64,000 nt of DNA from Halovibrio variabilis. GTDB lineage: Bacteria; Pseudomonadota; Gammaproteobacteria; Pseudomonadales; Halomonadaceae. The stretch lies in NCBI RefSeq assembly GCF_007991175.1, contig NZ_BJXV01000001.1, forward strand, positions 310,001 to 374,000. Direction: 5' to 3'. The notes beneath the pieces are model-generated. The model was not told where the DNA came from. It did not search any database and saw nothing but the letters and a program-made list of their open reading frames with translations. This document shows positions 16,739 through 25,803 of this stretch, piece after piece (position 1 is the first letter of the stretch; each line of letters opens with the position of its first letter). A program made the position numbers and the translations under genes.

Positions 16739-17734
16739 TTACTCGACGGCGAGCGCCGCATCAATGATGGCTTGGCCGTTAGGGACATTCTCGGCGAAGT
16801 TTTTATAGGAGGTTTCGCGGGCGATCTCGAGCCAGGCGTTGTAGTCCTCTTCGGTCATTTTGACGACCTCGACACCGTTTTCCTCATAGACATCGACCAT
16901 CTGCTGGTCAATGGCGGCCGCTTCTTCCGCAAAGAACGCCTCAGCTTTTTCGCCCGCCTCCATGAGGGCTGTTTGCTGCTCTTCGTTGAGACCCTGCCAG
17001 ACCTGTTCCGAGATCAGGATCGGTTCATACATGAACCACAGCGCAAAGTCGCCGGGCTCGGTCAGGCAGTCGACCTGTTCGTAAAGGCGGTAGGAAACGA
17101 ATGACATCGACGAGGTATTGGCAGCGTCGAGTACGCCGGTTTGCATGGCGGTGTAGATGTCCGATGACGGCATGGAAGCGATAGACGCCCCGGCGGCCTC
17201 AAGCATTTCTTCGAATGCTGGGCCCGCGGCACGAAATACCTGACCGTCAACGGTGTCTGGTGAGGTAATACACTGCTCGCTGGACGCAAAACCGCCCGAC
17301 AGCCAGGCATCGGCCAGCACGCGCGCGCCGCCTTCCTGGATGACGTCTTTGATCATGTCCATGTATTCAGAGTCATTGAGGCGCTGAGCATGCTCGTGAT
17401 TGCGCACCAGCCCAGGCATCAAGGTGGCGGAAAACTCCGGGTGGCGGCCGCTGGCGTAGTCGAGCGGCAGCGAGGTGATATCCAGGCGTCCCCGCGCCAG
17501 CGCGCCCCATTGTTCCCGCGCCTTGAACAGCGATTGGCCGGGGTAGACTTCGATTTCCAGGCCAACATCAGCGCTGGCCACTTCTTTGGCCATCATCTGG
17601 ACCATTTCATCGCGCACGTCGCCCTGGCTGCCAGGAAACTGGTGGGAAGCGCGCAGTACGGTATTTGCCGAGGCGTGCGAAGCGGCGATAGCCAGTCCTA
17701 AAGCGGCGGCAGTGACTAGGTGGTTACGTTGCAT
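16739..17734 (-). CDS. TRAP transporter substrate-binding protein (DctP type), probably malonate
   Basis: A 331-residue periplasmic receptor. I choose the ATG at 17734, preceded by TTGGAGACGCCAC; an open frame 33 codons longer has no ribosome site. A Sec signal (MQRNHLVTAAALGLAIAASHASA, ending in ASA) precedes the mature part. TRAP family features include VLRASHQFPGS at the mature start and the AAGPAFEEMLEAAGAS segment (about residue 165). It captures the ligand for the DctQM pair encoded next. Malonate is inferred from the matA-matB genes in the same operon. It is the promoter-proximal gene, facing the GntR regulator. Confidence 0.92.
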   Translation of the reverse strand: MQRNHLVTAAALGLAIAASHASANTVLRASHQFPGSQGDVRDEMVQMMAKEVASADVGLEIEVYPGQSLFKAREQWGALARGRLDITSLPLDYASGRHPEFSATLMPGLVRNHEHAQRLNDSEYMDMIKDVIQEGGARVLADAWLSGGFASSEQCITSPDTVDGQVFRAAGPAFEEMLEAAGASIASMPSSDIYTAMQTGVLDAANTSSMSFVSYRLYEQVDCLTEPGDFALWFMYEPILISEQVWQGLNEEQQTALMEAGEKAEAFFAEEAAAIDQQMVDVYEENGVEVVKMTEEDYNAWLEIARETSYKNFAENVPNGQAIIDAALAVE

Positions 17735-17774
17735 GTGGCGTCTCCAACGATTGTTGTTGTGTTTGGATGGTGTT

Positions 17775-17805
17775 ATGTATTTATCAGTCGTGCTGATATA
17801 TACAT
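17775..17805. promoter_or_regulatory. Palindromic operator between TRAP dctP and the GntR regulator
   Basis: Two 13-base arms, ATGTATTTATCAG and CTGATATATACAT, flank a five-base spacer with a single mismatch. The site lies 41-71 bases upstream of dctP. MatR-type GntR regulators are known to bind ATGTAT/ATACAT-like palindromes, and these arms contain exactly those half-sites. Confidence 0.75.
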
Positions 17806-17826
17806 CAATAGGCGTTGCGTATGCTA

Positions 17827-17844
17827 ATGTCAACTTTATGACAT
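17827..17844. promoter_or_regulatory. Second inverted repeat upstream of the GntR gene
   Basis: ATGTCA and TGACAT form a perfect 6-base inverted repeat with a six-base spacer, 44 bases before the regulator start. It could be a second, autoregulatory site. It is shorter and less secure than the 31-base palindrome nearby. Confidence 0.4.
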
Positions 17845-17887
17845 ATTCTTTGTGTAAGATATTGCGCTGCCCAAAAGGAGGTGACGT

Positions 17888-18571
17888 ATGCCAGGCTCGA
17901 AACGCTCCAATGCCCAGCGGCTCAAGGATTCATTGGAAGACGACATCATTAACGGGCGCCGTTCGCCCGGCGAGCGGCTCGACCCTGAAACGTTAGGGCA
18001 GCAGTACAGCGTGTCGCGCACGCCGGTGCGCGAGGCGATCCAGCAGCTGGTAGCCAGCGGCCTAGTCACGGTATCGCCTAAAAAGGGTACCTTCGTTGCC
18101 AAGGTAGGGATCGACCAACTGATTGAAATGTTCGAAGTCATGGCTGAACTGGAGGGCATGTGTGGGCGACTCGCGGCCCGACGGATTACCGAACAGGAGT
18201 TGGCCATGCTGCGCGATGCGCATCAGCGTTGCGAGGCGGCGGCCCAGGCAGGCGATACCGACGAGTATTATTACGAGAACGAAGGGTTTCACGACTGTAT
18301 TTATACGGCGAGTCACAATACCTTTCTGGCCAGCGAGGCGCGCCAGCTCAAACAGCGCTTGAAGCCCTACCGGCGGCTTCAACTGCAGGTCCGCCAGCGT
18401 ATGCACAGCTCGCTCAGCGAGCACCAGACGATCTTTGACGCCATTAACCGCGGCGATGCGCCGGGTGCACAGCAGGCGCTTCGCGACCATGTGCTTATCC
18501 AGGGCGAGCGGTTCAGCGACTTTGTTTCCAGCGTAAGAAGGATGGAAGCCCCTGCCTCGCAAACGGGCTGA
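17888..18571 (+). CDS. GntR/FCD transcriptional regulator, MatR-like
   Basis: A 227-residue regulator. The winged-helix domain covers about residues 8-75 (LDPETLGQQYSVSRTPVREAIQQL is the recognition region, cited as SVSRTPVREAI), and the FCD ligand domain covers about 85-215. A near-consensus ribosome site, AAGGAGGTGA, precedes the ATG. It is divergent from the malonate TRAP-matAB operon, with a 31-base palindrome between them, which is the classical layout for a local regulator. Malonate (or malonyl-CoA) as effector is inferred from context and from the known MatR of rhizobia. Confidence 0.88.
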   Translation: MPGSKRSNAQRLKDSLEDDIINGRRSPGERLDPETLGQQYSVSRTPVREAIQQLVASGLVTVSPKKGTFVAKVGIDQLIEMFEVMAELEGMCGRLAARRITEQELAMLRDAHQRCEAAAQAGDTDEYYYENEGFHDCIYTASHNTFLASEARQLKQRLKPYRRLQLQVRQRMHSSLSEHQTIFDAINRGDAPGAQQALRDHVLIQGERFSDFVSSVRRMEAPASQTG

Positions 18572-18749
18572 GGTGTCAATGTCTTTATCGGTGGGGTAAT
18601 GGTCCTTGCCGACATGGGGCGTAGCGCCGACACTCTCACTATGCCACTAGCGGAGAGAGGCAGTGACGCGCCATGTTGCCCTACTTGCCTCCCCCCGACT
18701 GCCAACGCTTTGCTTCTTCCAGCGCCGATTCCTCAATGGAGCATCTCTC

Positions 18750-19934
18750 ATGCCTTTAACCGTCACGCTACTATCGCTTTGCCAAGCGCTGCTGATCACC
18801 GGCAATGTGTTGTTGATTGCCGTCTCACCGCTGATCGGCGCTTCATTGGCGCCTAGCGCTACCTGGTCAACCGCGCCGGTGGCCACCCAATGGTTGGGGC
18901 TGATGTGCGCGACCATTCCTGCCTCGTTAATCATGGCCAGGCTGGGCCGTAAACGCGGGTTTATACTAGGCAATATCATTGGCTTGGTGGGCGCGCTGGT
19001 CGCCTTGCAGGCGCTGATGAGCGAGCGCTTTGGGTTGTTTCTGCTGGCAACCTGGTTAATCGGTATCGGCATTGGCTTTGGCCAGTTGTACCGCTTTGCT
19101 GCAGTGGAGGCCGCTCCCGCGGCGCTGCGCGATCGGGCAATTGGATTGGTGATGGGCGGTGGCGTGCTGGCTGCCTTTGCCGGGCCGTGGCTGGCTAGAG
19201 TAAGCCGTGAGCTGGGCGAAGTGCCGTTTCTAGGTAGCTTTGTTGGCTTGGCCGCGCTGTACGCACTGGCGTTGGTGGTGCTGATGCTGACGCGGCTGCC
19301 ACCTGCCTCGCGCACCCACGGCGAGGGCACTGCACTGCCGTTGGGTAAGATACTCCGCCAGCCTGGATTTATTGTGGCAGTGAGTGCGGCGATGGTTGGT
19401 TACGGCGTAATGAACCTGGCCATGACCGCCACGCCGCTGGCCATGGCAGGGGCAGGGCACCACTTTAATCACGTTTCAATGACCATTCAGTGGCACGTAG
19501 TAGCGATGTTCTTACCGTCTTTCTTTACGGGCCATTTGGCTACCCGCTTCGGCGCCAAGCAGATCATTGTGGCAGGCTGCCTGCTGCTGGTGGCAAGCGG
19601 CCTGGTCGCCCAGTGGGGTGTCGGTTTGGCAGGTTTCAACGTCGCGCTGATTTTACTCGGCTTAGGCTGGAACTTTACCTTTCTGCCTGCTACCGGGCTG
19701 CTCACCGAGAGCTACCGCCCGGTGGATAAAGCGCGCACCCAGGCCGCCAACGAGTTTTTAGTGTTTGGTACCGCCGCCACGACTGCGTTGATCGCCGGGC
19801 CCTTGGTCAGCGGATTGGGCTGGGCGACCCTTAACCTGGTATTGGTTCCTATCGCGCTGGTGCCGATCCTTGCTATCGCCTGGCAGCGGCACAAACAGCA
19901 AGATGATAGCCTGGGGGCTCAACCTCGCCCCTAG
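18750..19934 (+). CDS. MFS transporter
   Basis: A 394-residue, 12-helix major facilitator. I use the ATG at 18750 (MPLTVTLLSLCQALLI), which has GGAG upstream, rather than the 29-residue longer frame, which would place a Ser/Arg-rich stretch before the first helix. The segment MARLGRKRGFILGN (about residues 60-73) is the conserved loop 2-3 MFS motif, and the sequence is rich in Gly and Ala in the helices. The substrate is not evident. A short gap and a ribosome site link it to the following YgjV-like gene, so the two are likely co-transcribed. Confidence 0.85.
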   Translation: MPLTVTLLSLCQALLITGNVLLIAVSPLIGASLAPSATWSTAPVATQWLGLMCATIPASLIMARLGRKRGFILGNIIGLVGALVALQALMSERFGLFLLATWLIGIGIGFGQLYRFAAVEAAPAALRDRAIGLVMGGGVLAAFAGPWLARVSRELGEVPFLGSFVGLAALYALALVVLMLTRLPPASRTHGEGTALPLGKILRQPGFIVAVSAAMVGYGVMNLAMTATPLAMAGAGHHFNHVSMTIQWHVVAMFLPSFFTGHLATRFGAKQIIVAGCLLLVASGLVAQWGVGLAGFNVALILLGLGWNFTFLPATGLLTESYRPVDKARTQAANEFLVFGTAATTALIAGPLVSGLGWATLNLVLVPIALVPILAIAWQRHKQQDDSLGAQPRP

Positions 19935-19947
19935 GAGCCTAGCCGTT

Positions 19948-20526
19948 ATGCTTGAGTCGTTCAGCCATAGTGCCCTGGCAGGCCAGTTGTTTGGCTTGGT
20001 CGCGCTGGTGCTTTGTCTCGTGGCGTTTTCAAGCAAGCACGACGATCGCCTGCTCGTGATACTGATCTCCGCCAATGTCGCCTTCGCGCTGCAGTTTGTC
20101 TTTTTTGAGAGCTGGACCGCCGCCGCGCTAACCGTACTGGTGATTGTGCGTATCGTGTTGGCCCGCCGCTACTTGGGCAGCCAGCGGGTGATGGCAGGCG
20201 TGCTAGTGGCGAGCGGTATCGCGGCGGCGCTTACCTGGCAGAGTTGGGTCGATGTACTGCCCTTGACTGCCATGGTGTTGGGTACCGTGGGCATGTTTTT
20301 GTTACGTGGCATCAGTATGCGGGTCTTTCTGGGGCTGGCTGCGCTTGCGTGGATGCTCAACAATTTATTGATCGGCACCATAGGCGGGACGCTGGCAGAG
20401 GGGTTGATTGTGATCACCAACATTATCACCATCATCCGTTTGCTACGGGCAAAGCGTAAATATCCCGAGGCGTATCAAGCGCCTGACGTGCTTGAACGCT
20501 CTGCGAAACACGAGGATGCCCACTGA
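19948..20526 (+). CDS. YgjV-family inner membrane protein
   Basis: A 192-residue membrane protein with about six or seven helices. Its first helices (LFGLVALVLCLVAFSSKHDDRL, LLVILISANVAFALQFVFFE) and the C-terminal NNLLIGTIGGTLAEGLIVITNIITIIRLLR match the YgjV (YgjV/AltA-like) pattern. The start at 19948 follows TAGGAGCCTAGCCGTT; a longer frame would run back into the MFS gene. The function of the family is unknown. It lies 13 bases after the MFS transporter gene. Confidence 0.75.
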   Translation: MLESFSHSALAGQLFGLVALVLCLVAFSSKHDDRLLVILISANVAFALQFVFFESWTAAALTVLVIVRIVLARRYLGSQRVMAGVLVASGIAAALTWQSWVDVLPLTAMVLGTVGMFLLRGISMRVFLGLAALAWMLNNLLIGTIGGTLAEGLIVITNIITIIRLLRAKRKYPEAYQAPDVLERSAKHEDAH

Positions 20527-20624
20527 CGACTGGGTTTTGCGACAGAGGTTTGTCCTCCGGTCTATGGCAAGCGAAGTGGCTGCTATACTGAAAGAGGTGA
20601 TCAACCCAACCAAGGAGAACCGCC

Positions 20625-20891
20625 ATGGCCGGTGGATGGGCAAAAGACGGCGCCGAACAAGAGCAAATGGAGAGCACGCTGGAAGACGCCGTGCAGCGTG
20701 CCCGTAGCCAGTTGCCCCGTGGCGAAAGTCTTGAAGCGTGCGAGGAGTGTGGCGACCCCATTCCTGAAGCGCGTCGTAAAGCGATTCCAGGTGTTCGCCT
20801 GTGTGTGGTTTGTCAGACTGAGTTAGACAAAAAGCAGTCGAGCTTTAGTGGCTATAACCGTCGCGGTAGTAAAGATAGCCAGCTGCGTTAA
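20625..20891 (+). CDS. DksA/TraR C4-type zinc-finger protein (YbiI-like)
   Basis: An 88-residue protein. The C4 zinc finger is CEECGDPIPEARRKAIPG followed by CVVC (about residues 40-65), as in the DksA/TraR tail. The N-terminal coiled-coil of full DksA is absent apart from a short helical segment (QEQMESTLEDAVQRAR). Short members of this family (YbiI, TraR) can act on RNA polymerase, but many are uncharacterised. CAAGGAGAACCGCC precedes the ATG. It is transcribed convergently with the YdcZ-type gene, only 17 bases away. Confidence 0.88.
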   Translation: MAGGWAKDGAEQEQMESTLEDAVQRARSQLPRGESLEACEECGDPIPEARRKAIPGVRLCVVCQTELDKKQSSFSGYNRRGSKDSQLR

Positions 20892-20908
20892 GGCTGGCGA
20901 CCCTGGCG

Positions 20909-21385
20909 CTAGCTTGGTTGATTTATCAGACGCCGCTGACGCTGTTGATGGCTTAAGTAGATCAAACCAATAGCGCCTATTAACAGCGCCATGGCGAGAT
21001 AGCGTGAGCCATCCAGCGGGCGTACGGCGTTGGCTAGCCAACCAAAGTGGTCAATTAAAAGGCTCATGAGTAGCTGGCCTGAAATGACCGCAACGGTCGC
21101 CGCAGCGGTGCCTACCCGCGGTACCGCAAAGACAATCGTCAGCATATACACCACGCCAAATAGCGCACCGGTCAATTGCCACTTGGGGACGCTGAACAGC
21201 GTTGCCTGATGCGTGGGTTCAAAAAAGAACACCAGCAAGAAGATCAGCACTGCCCCCATCACAAAGGTGAGCCAAGCGCTTTCGATGACGCCGGTTTTAG
21301 CCCCCAAACGCCCGTTGATAGAAGATTGAGCCGCCAGCACCGCGCCGCCGACCAGTAAAAGTACAAAGATAAATGGAAGTAGCAT
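20909..21385 (-). CDS. YdcZ-type (DUF606) membrane transporter, first of a pair by position
   Basis: A 158-residue protein with five predicted helices, the size of half a drug/metabolite transporter. It opens with an FVLLLVGGAVLAAQSSINGRLG helix and contains the segment SLLIDHFGWLANAVRPLDGSRY (about 108-129), characteristic of DUF606. The adjacent gene encodes a paralogue, so the two may form a heterodimer as in other two-gene DMT systems. The substrate is unknown. It lies 27 bases downstream of its partner, in the same operon and divergent from a LysR regulator. Confidence 0.85.
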   Translation of the reverse strand: MLLPFIFVLLLVGGAVLAAQSSINGRLGAKTGVIESAWLTFVMGAVLIFLLVFFFEPTHQATLFSVPKWQLTGALFGVVYMLTIVFAVPRVGTAAATVAVISGQLLMSLLIDHFGWLANAVRPLDGSRYLAMALLIGAIGLIYLSHQQRQRRLINQPS

Positions 21386-21412
21386 GTTTGAGCTCCTTGA
21401 TAACCTTAATCG

Positions 21413-21841
21413 TTACATTAGCCACAGGGCGGCAAGAATCATCACCAAGGCGCCCACTCGGTAGCCATCGACTTTACGTCGTTCGCTGCCTAGCCAGCCG
21501 AAGTGGTCGATGACCAGACTGGCACCGACCTGGCCGCATAAAATGCCCACCATGGTCATGCCGATACCCACCAGTGGCGCGGCAAGCGTCAGAACAATGA
21601 CGTAAATCGGGCCTAGAATGCCGCCGATCAGCAGCCACCGTGGCTGACGAAACAGGGTGGCGAGCTTGGGGCTGGGCGAAAACACTAACGCCAGGGAGAG
21701 TAGCAGCGCCCCCACCAAAAAAATCGACAGGGTGGCGGATAAATGCCCCACCTGCTCGCCGAGTGGCCCCAGCAAGCCCGCTTCAACCGATAATCCCATG
21801 CCGGCAACAAGCACGCCGAGCAGGATAAGTGCGTGTTTCAT
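21413..21841 (-). CDS. YdcZ-type (DUF606) membrane transporter, partner subunit
   Basis: A 142-residue, five-helix membrane protein. The ATG at 21841 follows GGAGTCACGT and begins directly in the first helix; the longer frame adds 15 unlikely residues. It shares the motif VIDHFGWLGSERRKVDGYR (about 108-126) with the neighbouring paralogue, showing a tandem duplication or paired system. It probably dimerises with that protein. No substrate can be read from sequence. The divergent LysR gene is the likely regulator. Confidence 0.85.
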   Translation of the reverse strand: MKHALILLGVLVAGMGLSVEAGLLGPLGEQVGHLSATLSIFLVGALLLSLALVFSPSPKLATLFRQPRWLLIGGILGPIYVIVLTLAAPLVGIGMTMVGILCGQVGASLVIDHFGWLGSERRKVDGYRVGALVMILAALWLM

Positions 21842-21943
21842 ACGTGACTCCGCAGAGAAGAAAAAAAGACAAATAGGAGCCAGCACTGTAGTGAGTTCGT
21901 GTTGTTGCTACAATGCGTTAAAAAGACAAAGGACTATTGCATT

Positions 21944-22873
21944 TTGGACAACTCGATTCGTTTGATGGCGCTTCGCCTGTTCGTGCGTGTCGCCTCAAGC
22001 GGAAGCTTCGCCGAGGCAGCGCGCCACTTTGATTTACCGGCGTCTTCCGTTTCAAGGCACATTGCGGGGCTGGAACGTTCGCTCGGCCAGCGGTTGCTCT
22101 ACCGCCATACACGAGCGGTACGGCTGACCGATGCCGGTGAGCGCTACTATCAGGATATTCGCCAGGTATTAGAGAGTTTGGACTTAGCTACCGAGCAGGT
22201 CATTGGCGGGGCAAAGCACCCACAGGGCGTATTGCGCATTAACGCGCCGGTGGCGTTTGGGCGGCGCCACATCGCGCCTTTATTAGCCCGCTTTCAGGAC
22301 GAAAACCCAGCTGTCGAGGTAGAGCTCACGCTGAGCGATGCGTTTATCGATCCGGTGCACGAGGGGGCGGATGTGGTAATTCGGGTCGGCGCCCTTGATG
22401 ATTCGAGCCTAGTCGCCCGTCAATTAGCCATGCAGCGCTTTGTGGCCTGCGCCGCACCGGCTTATCTTGCCCGGCACGGCCAGCCACGTCATCCAGAGGC
22501 ATTGAGTGAGCATAATTGCCTGATCTACAAAGGCACCCGAGGCGAGCAGCCATGGTATTTCTACACCCAGGAAAACACCCAAGCGCAGCGTTACCCGGTA
22601 ACAGGCAACTTAAATAGCAACAACGCAGAAAGCCTGGTAGAAGCTGCCTTGCAGGGGCAGGGGATAGTGCTCTTTCCCACTTGGCTGCTGTTCGACGCGC
22701 TGCGCGACGGAGCCTTGGTGCCGATACTTGAGGACTACCACCCCATGGGGGAAGCGAGCCGCGAGGGTATCCACGCCATTTACCCTGAAAACCGCCTGCG
22801 TTCACAAAAAGTGGCCACATTTTTAACGTATTTGACCGCACAGATTGGCGACCCGCCGTATTGGGATCGTTAG
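21944..22873 (+). CDS. LysR-family regulator next to the YdcZ pair
   Basis: A protein of about 309 residues. The N-terminal helix-turn-helix is ALRLFVRVASSGSFAEAARHFDLPASSVSRHI (cited as SGSFAEAARHF and PASSVSRHI), and the effector domain starts near residue 95 (GVLRINAPVAFGRRHIAPLL). It belongs to the large CrgA/DsdC-like group with the LRINAP motif. I favour the TTG at 21944 (reading MDNSIRLMALRLF), which has AAAGGAC upstream; the ATG at 21965 is the alternative. Divergence from the two transporter genes suggests it controls them. Confidence 0.85.
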   Translation: MDNSIRLMALRLFVRVASSGSFAEAARHFDLPASSVSRHIAGLERSLGQRLLYRHTRAVRLTDAGERYYQDIRQVLESLDLATEQVIGGAKHPQGVLRINAPVAFGRRHIAPLLARFQDENPAVEVELTLSDAFIDPVHEGADVVIRVGALDDSSLVARQLAMQRFVACAAPAYLARHGQPRHPEALSEHNCLIYKGTRGEQPWYFYTQENTQAQRYPVTGNLNSNNAESLVEAALQGQGIVLFPTWLLFDALRDGALVPILEDYHPMGEASREGIHAIYPENRLRSQKVATFLTYLTAQIGDPPYWDR

Positions 22874-23051
22874 CGTAATACCGTTAATTCATAAGCATGG
22901 CGGATACGCTGACCATCCCCGTCATACCCGATATATCGTCCTTACCGCGTTGCGGAAAGCACCGGCGGGCGTGGCACAGCGGCGCACTCGTTCATCGCGG
23001 ACGAGGTGAATGGTTCCCGCTTTTTCATGCAGCCTTGCGGTGGTTTCACCC

Positions 23052-24890
23052 CTAGTTGGTTTGCTCGGTTGCCTGATGCGTCAGAATAACGTCGAGAAAG
23101 CCCTCGCCGTAATCTGCCAGTTTGCGCGCACCGATGCCGGAGATGGCGCCCAATGCCTCCAGGCTCTGGGGGTTCTGCTCGACCAGTTCGGCTAGGGTGG
23201 CGTCGTGGAAGATCACATAGGCAGGCACGCCCTGTGCCTCGGCCAGTTCACGGCGGTGCTGGCGCAGCGCTTCCCACAGCGGGCCGTGGCTGTGCGTGGC
23301 AGAGGCTCCTTTGCTTCCCCGTCGGGCGGCTTTGGCCTTACTGGGTTTGTGGCTTGGTTTACGCAGAGTGAGGGGATGTTCGCCGCGCAACACTGGCTTT
23401 GCGTTGGCAGTGAGCTTTATCCCTCCGTGGCCCTCCATGTCGACACTTAAATAGCCGCTGGCAATCAGCTGGCGAAACAGCGCTTTCCAATCGTTAGCGG
23501 TGAGCTCTTTACCAATACCGAAGGTGCTTATGCGGTCGTGGCCAAAACGGGTGATTCGTTCGTTGCTTTTGCCCAGCAGTACATCCACCAAATAGGTCAC
23601 GCCGAAGCGCTGCTCAGTACGGTAGACGCACGACAGCGCCTTCTGCGCCGCTACGGTGGCCTCCCAGGTCTCGGGCGGGGTTAGGCAGTTATCGCAGTTG
23701 CCACAGGGCGCATCCAGGTGGTCGCCAAAGTAGTGGAGCAGCGCCTGGCGGCGGCAGCTGATGATTTCACACAGCCCCAGCATGGCGTCGAGCTTCTGCT
23801 GCTCGATACGCTTTTGCTGGTCGGCGGCGCTGGAGTCCTGCTGCATTTGGCGCAGCGTGATTACGTCCTGGAGTCCGTAGGCCATCCAGGCGTTGGCGGG
23901 CAGACCGTCACGCCCGGCGCGGCCGGTCTCCTGGTAGTAGGCTTCGATGCTTTTAGGCAAATTGAGGTGAGCGACAAAGCGCACGTCCGGTTTGTCGATG
24001 CCCATGCCGAACGCGATGGTGGCGACCACGACCACGCCATCTTCGCGCAGAAAGCGGGTCTGGTGCTGCTGGCGCTGCTCGGCAGGAAGCCCGGCGTGGT
24101 AGGGCAGTGCGGTCAGCCCCTGGCGTTCGAGCCAGATGGCGGTCTCCTCCACCTTGCGCCGGGAAAGGCAGTAGACGATGCCCGCCTCGCCGTCGTGATG
24201 CTCGCGGATAAAACGCAGCAGCTGTTCTTTGGCGTTGCCCTGATTCTCGGCGATATGGTAACGGATGTTGGGCCGGTCAAAGCCGCTGTTGTAAAGTGCC
24301 GCCTCTTGGAGCTGCAAATGCTCCATGATATCGCCCCGGGTGGGCACATCGGCGGTGGCGGTAAGCGCGATGCGCGGCACCTGGGGAAAGCGCTGGTGCA
24401 GCTGGGAGAGCTGGCGATACTCGGGTCGAAAGTCGTGACCCCACTGGGAAACGCAGTGGGCTTCATCAATGGCGAACAGGGCAATCCGGGTCTGTTCCAG
24501 CAGCATCTGCATACGCGCCGTGGCCAGCCGTTCGGGGGCAACATACAAAAGATCCAGATCGCCCGCGCGCAGTTGGTTCTCTACCTCAACCGCTTCGTGA
24601 TAATCAAGGCTGGAGTTGAGGTAGGCCGCCTTGATCCCGTTCTGCTTAAGTGCCGCTACCTGATCCTGCATCAGCGCGATTAGCGGCGATACCACAATCG
24701 CGGTGCCTTCGCGCAGCAGCGCCGGAATCTGATAGCACAGCGACTTGCCGCCGCCGGTGGGCATCAGCACCAGCGCATCACCACCGGCCATCACATGCTC
24801 GATAATGGCCTGCTGCGGGCCGCGAAAACTGTCGTAGCCAAATACCGCCTGCAGCACCTTCAGGGCTGTTGGGTGGGTGTCGCCGTGCAT
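23052..24890 (-). CDS. recQ: RecQ ATP-dependent DNA helicase
   Basis: A 612-residue superfamily 2 3'-5' helicase for recombination and fork repair. It has Walker A LMPTGGGKSLCYQ, the DEAH box AIDEAHCVSQWGHDFRPEY, the helicase C domain with FGMGIDKPDVRFVAH and YYQETGRAGRDG, a four-Cys zinc site (CRRQALLHYF... C-GNCDNC), an RQC winged helix, and a C-terminal HRDC domain (about residues 535-600). I start it at the ATG at 24890 after CGGGAGAGCATTG; an upstream GTG adds 14 residues. It stands alone between the LysR gene and the ABC operon. Confidence 0.96.
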   Translation of the reverse strand: MHGDTHPTALKVLQAVFGYDSFRGPQQAIIEHVMAGGDALVLMPTGGGKSLCYQIPALLREGTAIVVSPLIALMQDQVAALKQNGIKAAYLNSSLDYHEAVEVENQLRAGDLDLLYVAPERLATARMQMLLEQTRIALFAIDEAHCVSQWGHDFRPEYRQLSQLHQRFPQVPRIALTATADVPTRGDIMEHLQLQEAALYNSGFDRPNIRYHIAENQGNAKEQLLRFIREHHDGEAGIVYCLSRRKVEETAIWLERQGLTALPYHAGLPAEQRQQHQTRFLREDGVVVVATIAFGMGIDKPDVRFVAHLNLPKSIEAYYQETGRAGRDGLPANAWMAYGLQDVITLRQMQQDSSAADQQKRIEQQKLDAMLGLCEIISCRRQALLHYFGDHLDAPCGNCDNCLTPPETWEATVAAQKALSCVYRTEQRFGVTYLVDVLLGKSNERITRFGHDRISTFGIGKELTANDWKALFRQLIASGYLSVDMEGHGGIKLTANAKPVLRGEHPLTLRKPSHKPSKAKAARRGSKGASATHSHGPLWEALRQHRRELAEAQGVPAYVIFHDATLAELVEQNPQSLEALGAISGIGARKLADYGEGFLDVILTHQATEQTN

Positions 24891-24954
24891 CAATGCTCTC
24901 CCGTGTCTCGTACTTAAGAGAGAATTGTGCACGAAAAATGTGAGGGGCGTCAGC

Positions 24955-25803
24955 CTAGCGAATCCCGGCCCTTAAAAATGACTGCACGAACTGGCGCTGG
25001 AAAAGCAAAAAAGCGATGAGCAGTGGCGCGATACTTAGCAGTGTCGCGGCACTCACGGTGGCCCAGTTAACCCCCGTTTCTGGCGCAGAGAAAACGCCCA
25101 ATCCCACCGTTAGCGGGCGGCTCTCTACCGAGTTGGTGACCACTAGTGGCCAGATAAAGTTATTCCAGTGGTGGCTGATCGAGACCAGGCCATACGCCAG
25201 ATAAGTGGGCTTAGCCAGCGGGACGTAAACCTTCCACAAAATTTCCAGCCAGTTGCAGCCTTCGATGCGGGCGGCGTCTTCAAGCTCACGGGGGATAGTT
25301 TTAAACGTTTGGCGCAGCAGAAAAATACCCAGGGCGCTGGCGACATAAGGCAGGCCAATACCGGTGATGGTGTTGATCAACCCGAGCTCGCTGGCAATGC
25401 GGTAGTTCTCCACAATCAGCACTTCGGGGAACACAAACAGCTGAATCAGCACCAGCATAAACAGCACGTTTTTGCCGGGAATCGGAAAGCGGGCAAAGGC
25501 AAAGGCCGCCAGGGTGCAGACGATAAACTGGCCGATCACAACGCCCGTTACCAGCGCAAAGGTGTTCAGGTAGTAGCGGGCAAAGGGCGCCTGTGACCAG
25601 GCATCGGTGAAGTTCTCCAGCGTCAGCGGGGCGAAGAGCTCAAAGTTCACCATAAACTCGCTGGGGTGGAAGGCGGCCCAAAAGGCATACAGCAGCGGAA
25701 AAATCCAAATAATCGCCAGCAGCCATGCGGCCACTGTTTCCAGCGAGGGTATTGAGAAAGAATGGGACGCGACCATTTTTGAAGGTGACGAGGTTAAGTT
25801 CAT
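24955..25803 (-). CDS. ABC sugar/polyol permease, UgpE/MalG type
   Basis: A 282-residue inner-membrane permease with six helices. The EAA-type cytoplasmic loop is visible as ELEDAARIEGCNWLEILWKVYVPLAKP (about residues 183-209), the contact for the ATPase. Architecture and order (ATPase, binding protein, permease, permease) match glycerol-3-phosphate (Ugp)-like CUT1 importers. It overlaps the preceding permease by four bases. The ligand is not certain: UgpB-like proteins in such islands also bind other sugars or polyols. Confidence 0.88.
   Translation of the reverse strand: MNLTSSPSKMVASHSFSIPSLETVAAWLLAIIWIFPLLYAFWAAFHPSEFMVNFELFAPLTLENFTDAWSQAPFARYYLNTFALVTGVVIGQFIVCTLAAFAFARFPIPGKNVLFMLVLIQLFVFPEVLIVENYRIASELGLINTITGIGLPYVASALGIFLLRQTFKTIPRELEDAARIEGCNWLEILWKVYVPLAKPTYLAYGLVSISHHWNNFIWPLVVTNSVESRPLTVGLGVFSAPETGVNWATVSAATLLSIAPLLIAFLLFQRQFVQSFLRAGIR

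Noticed and set aside
23718..24683. A 321-codon plus-strand frame opposite recQ
   Set aside because: It is a mirror of the recQ coding frame, with no ribosome site and no family resemblance; recQ motifs are unmistakable on the other strand.
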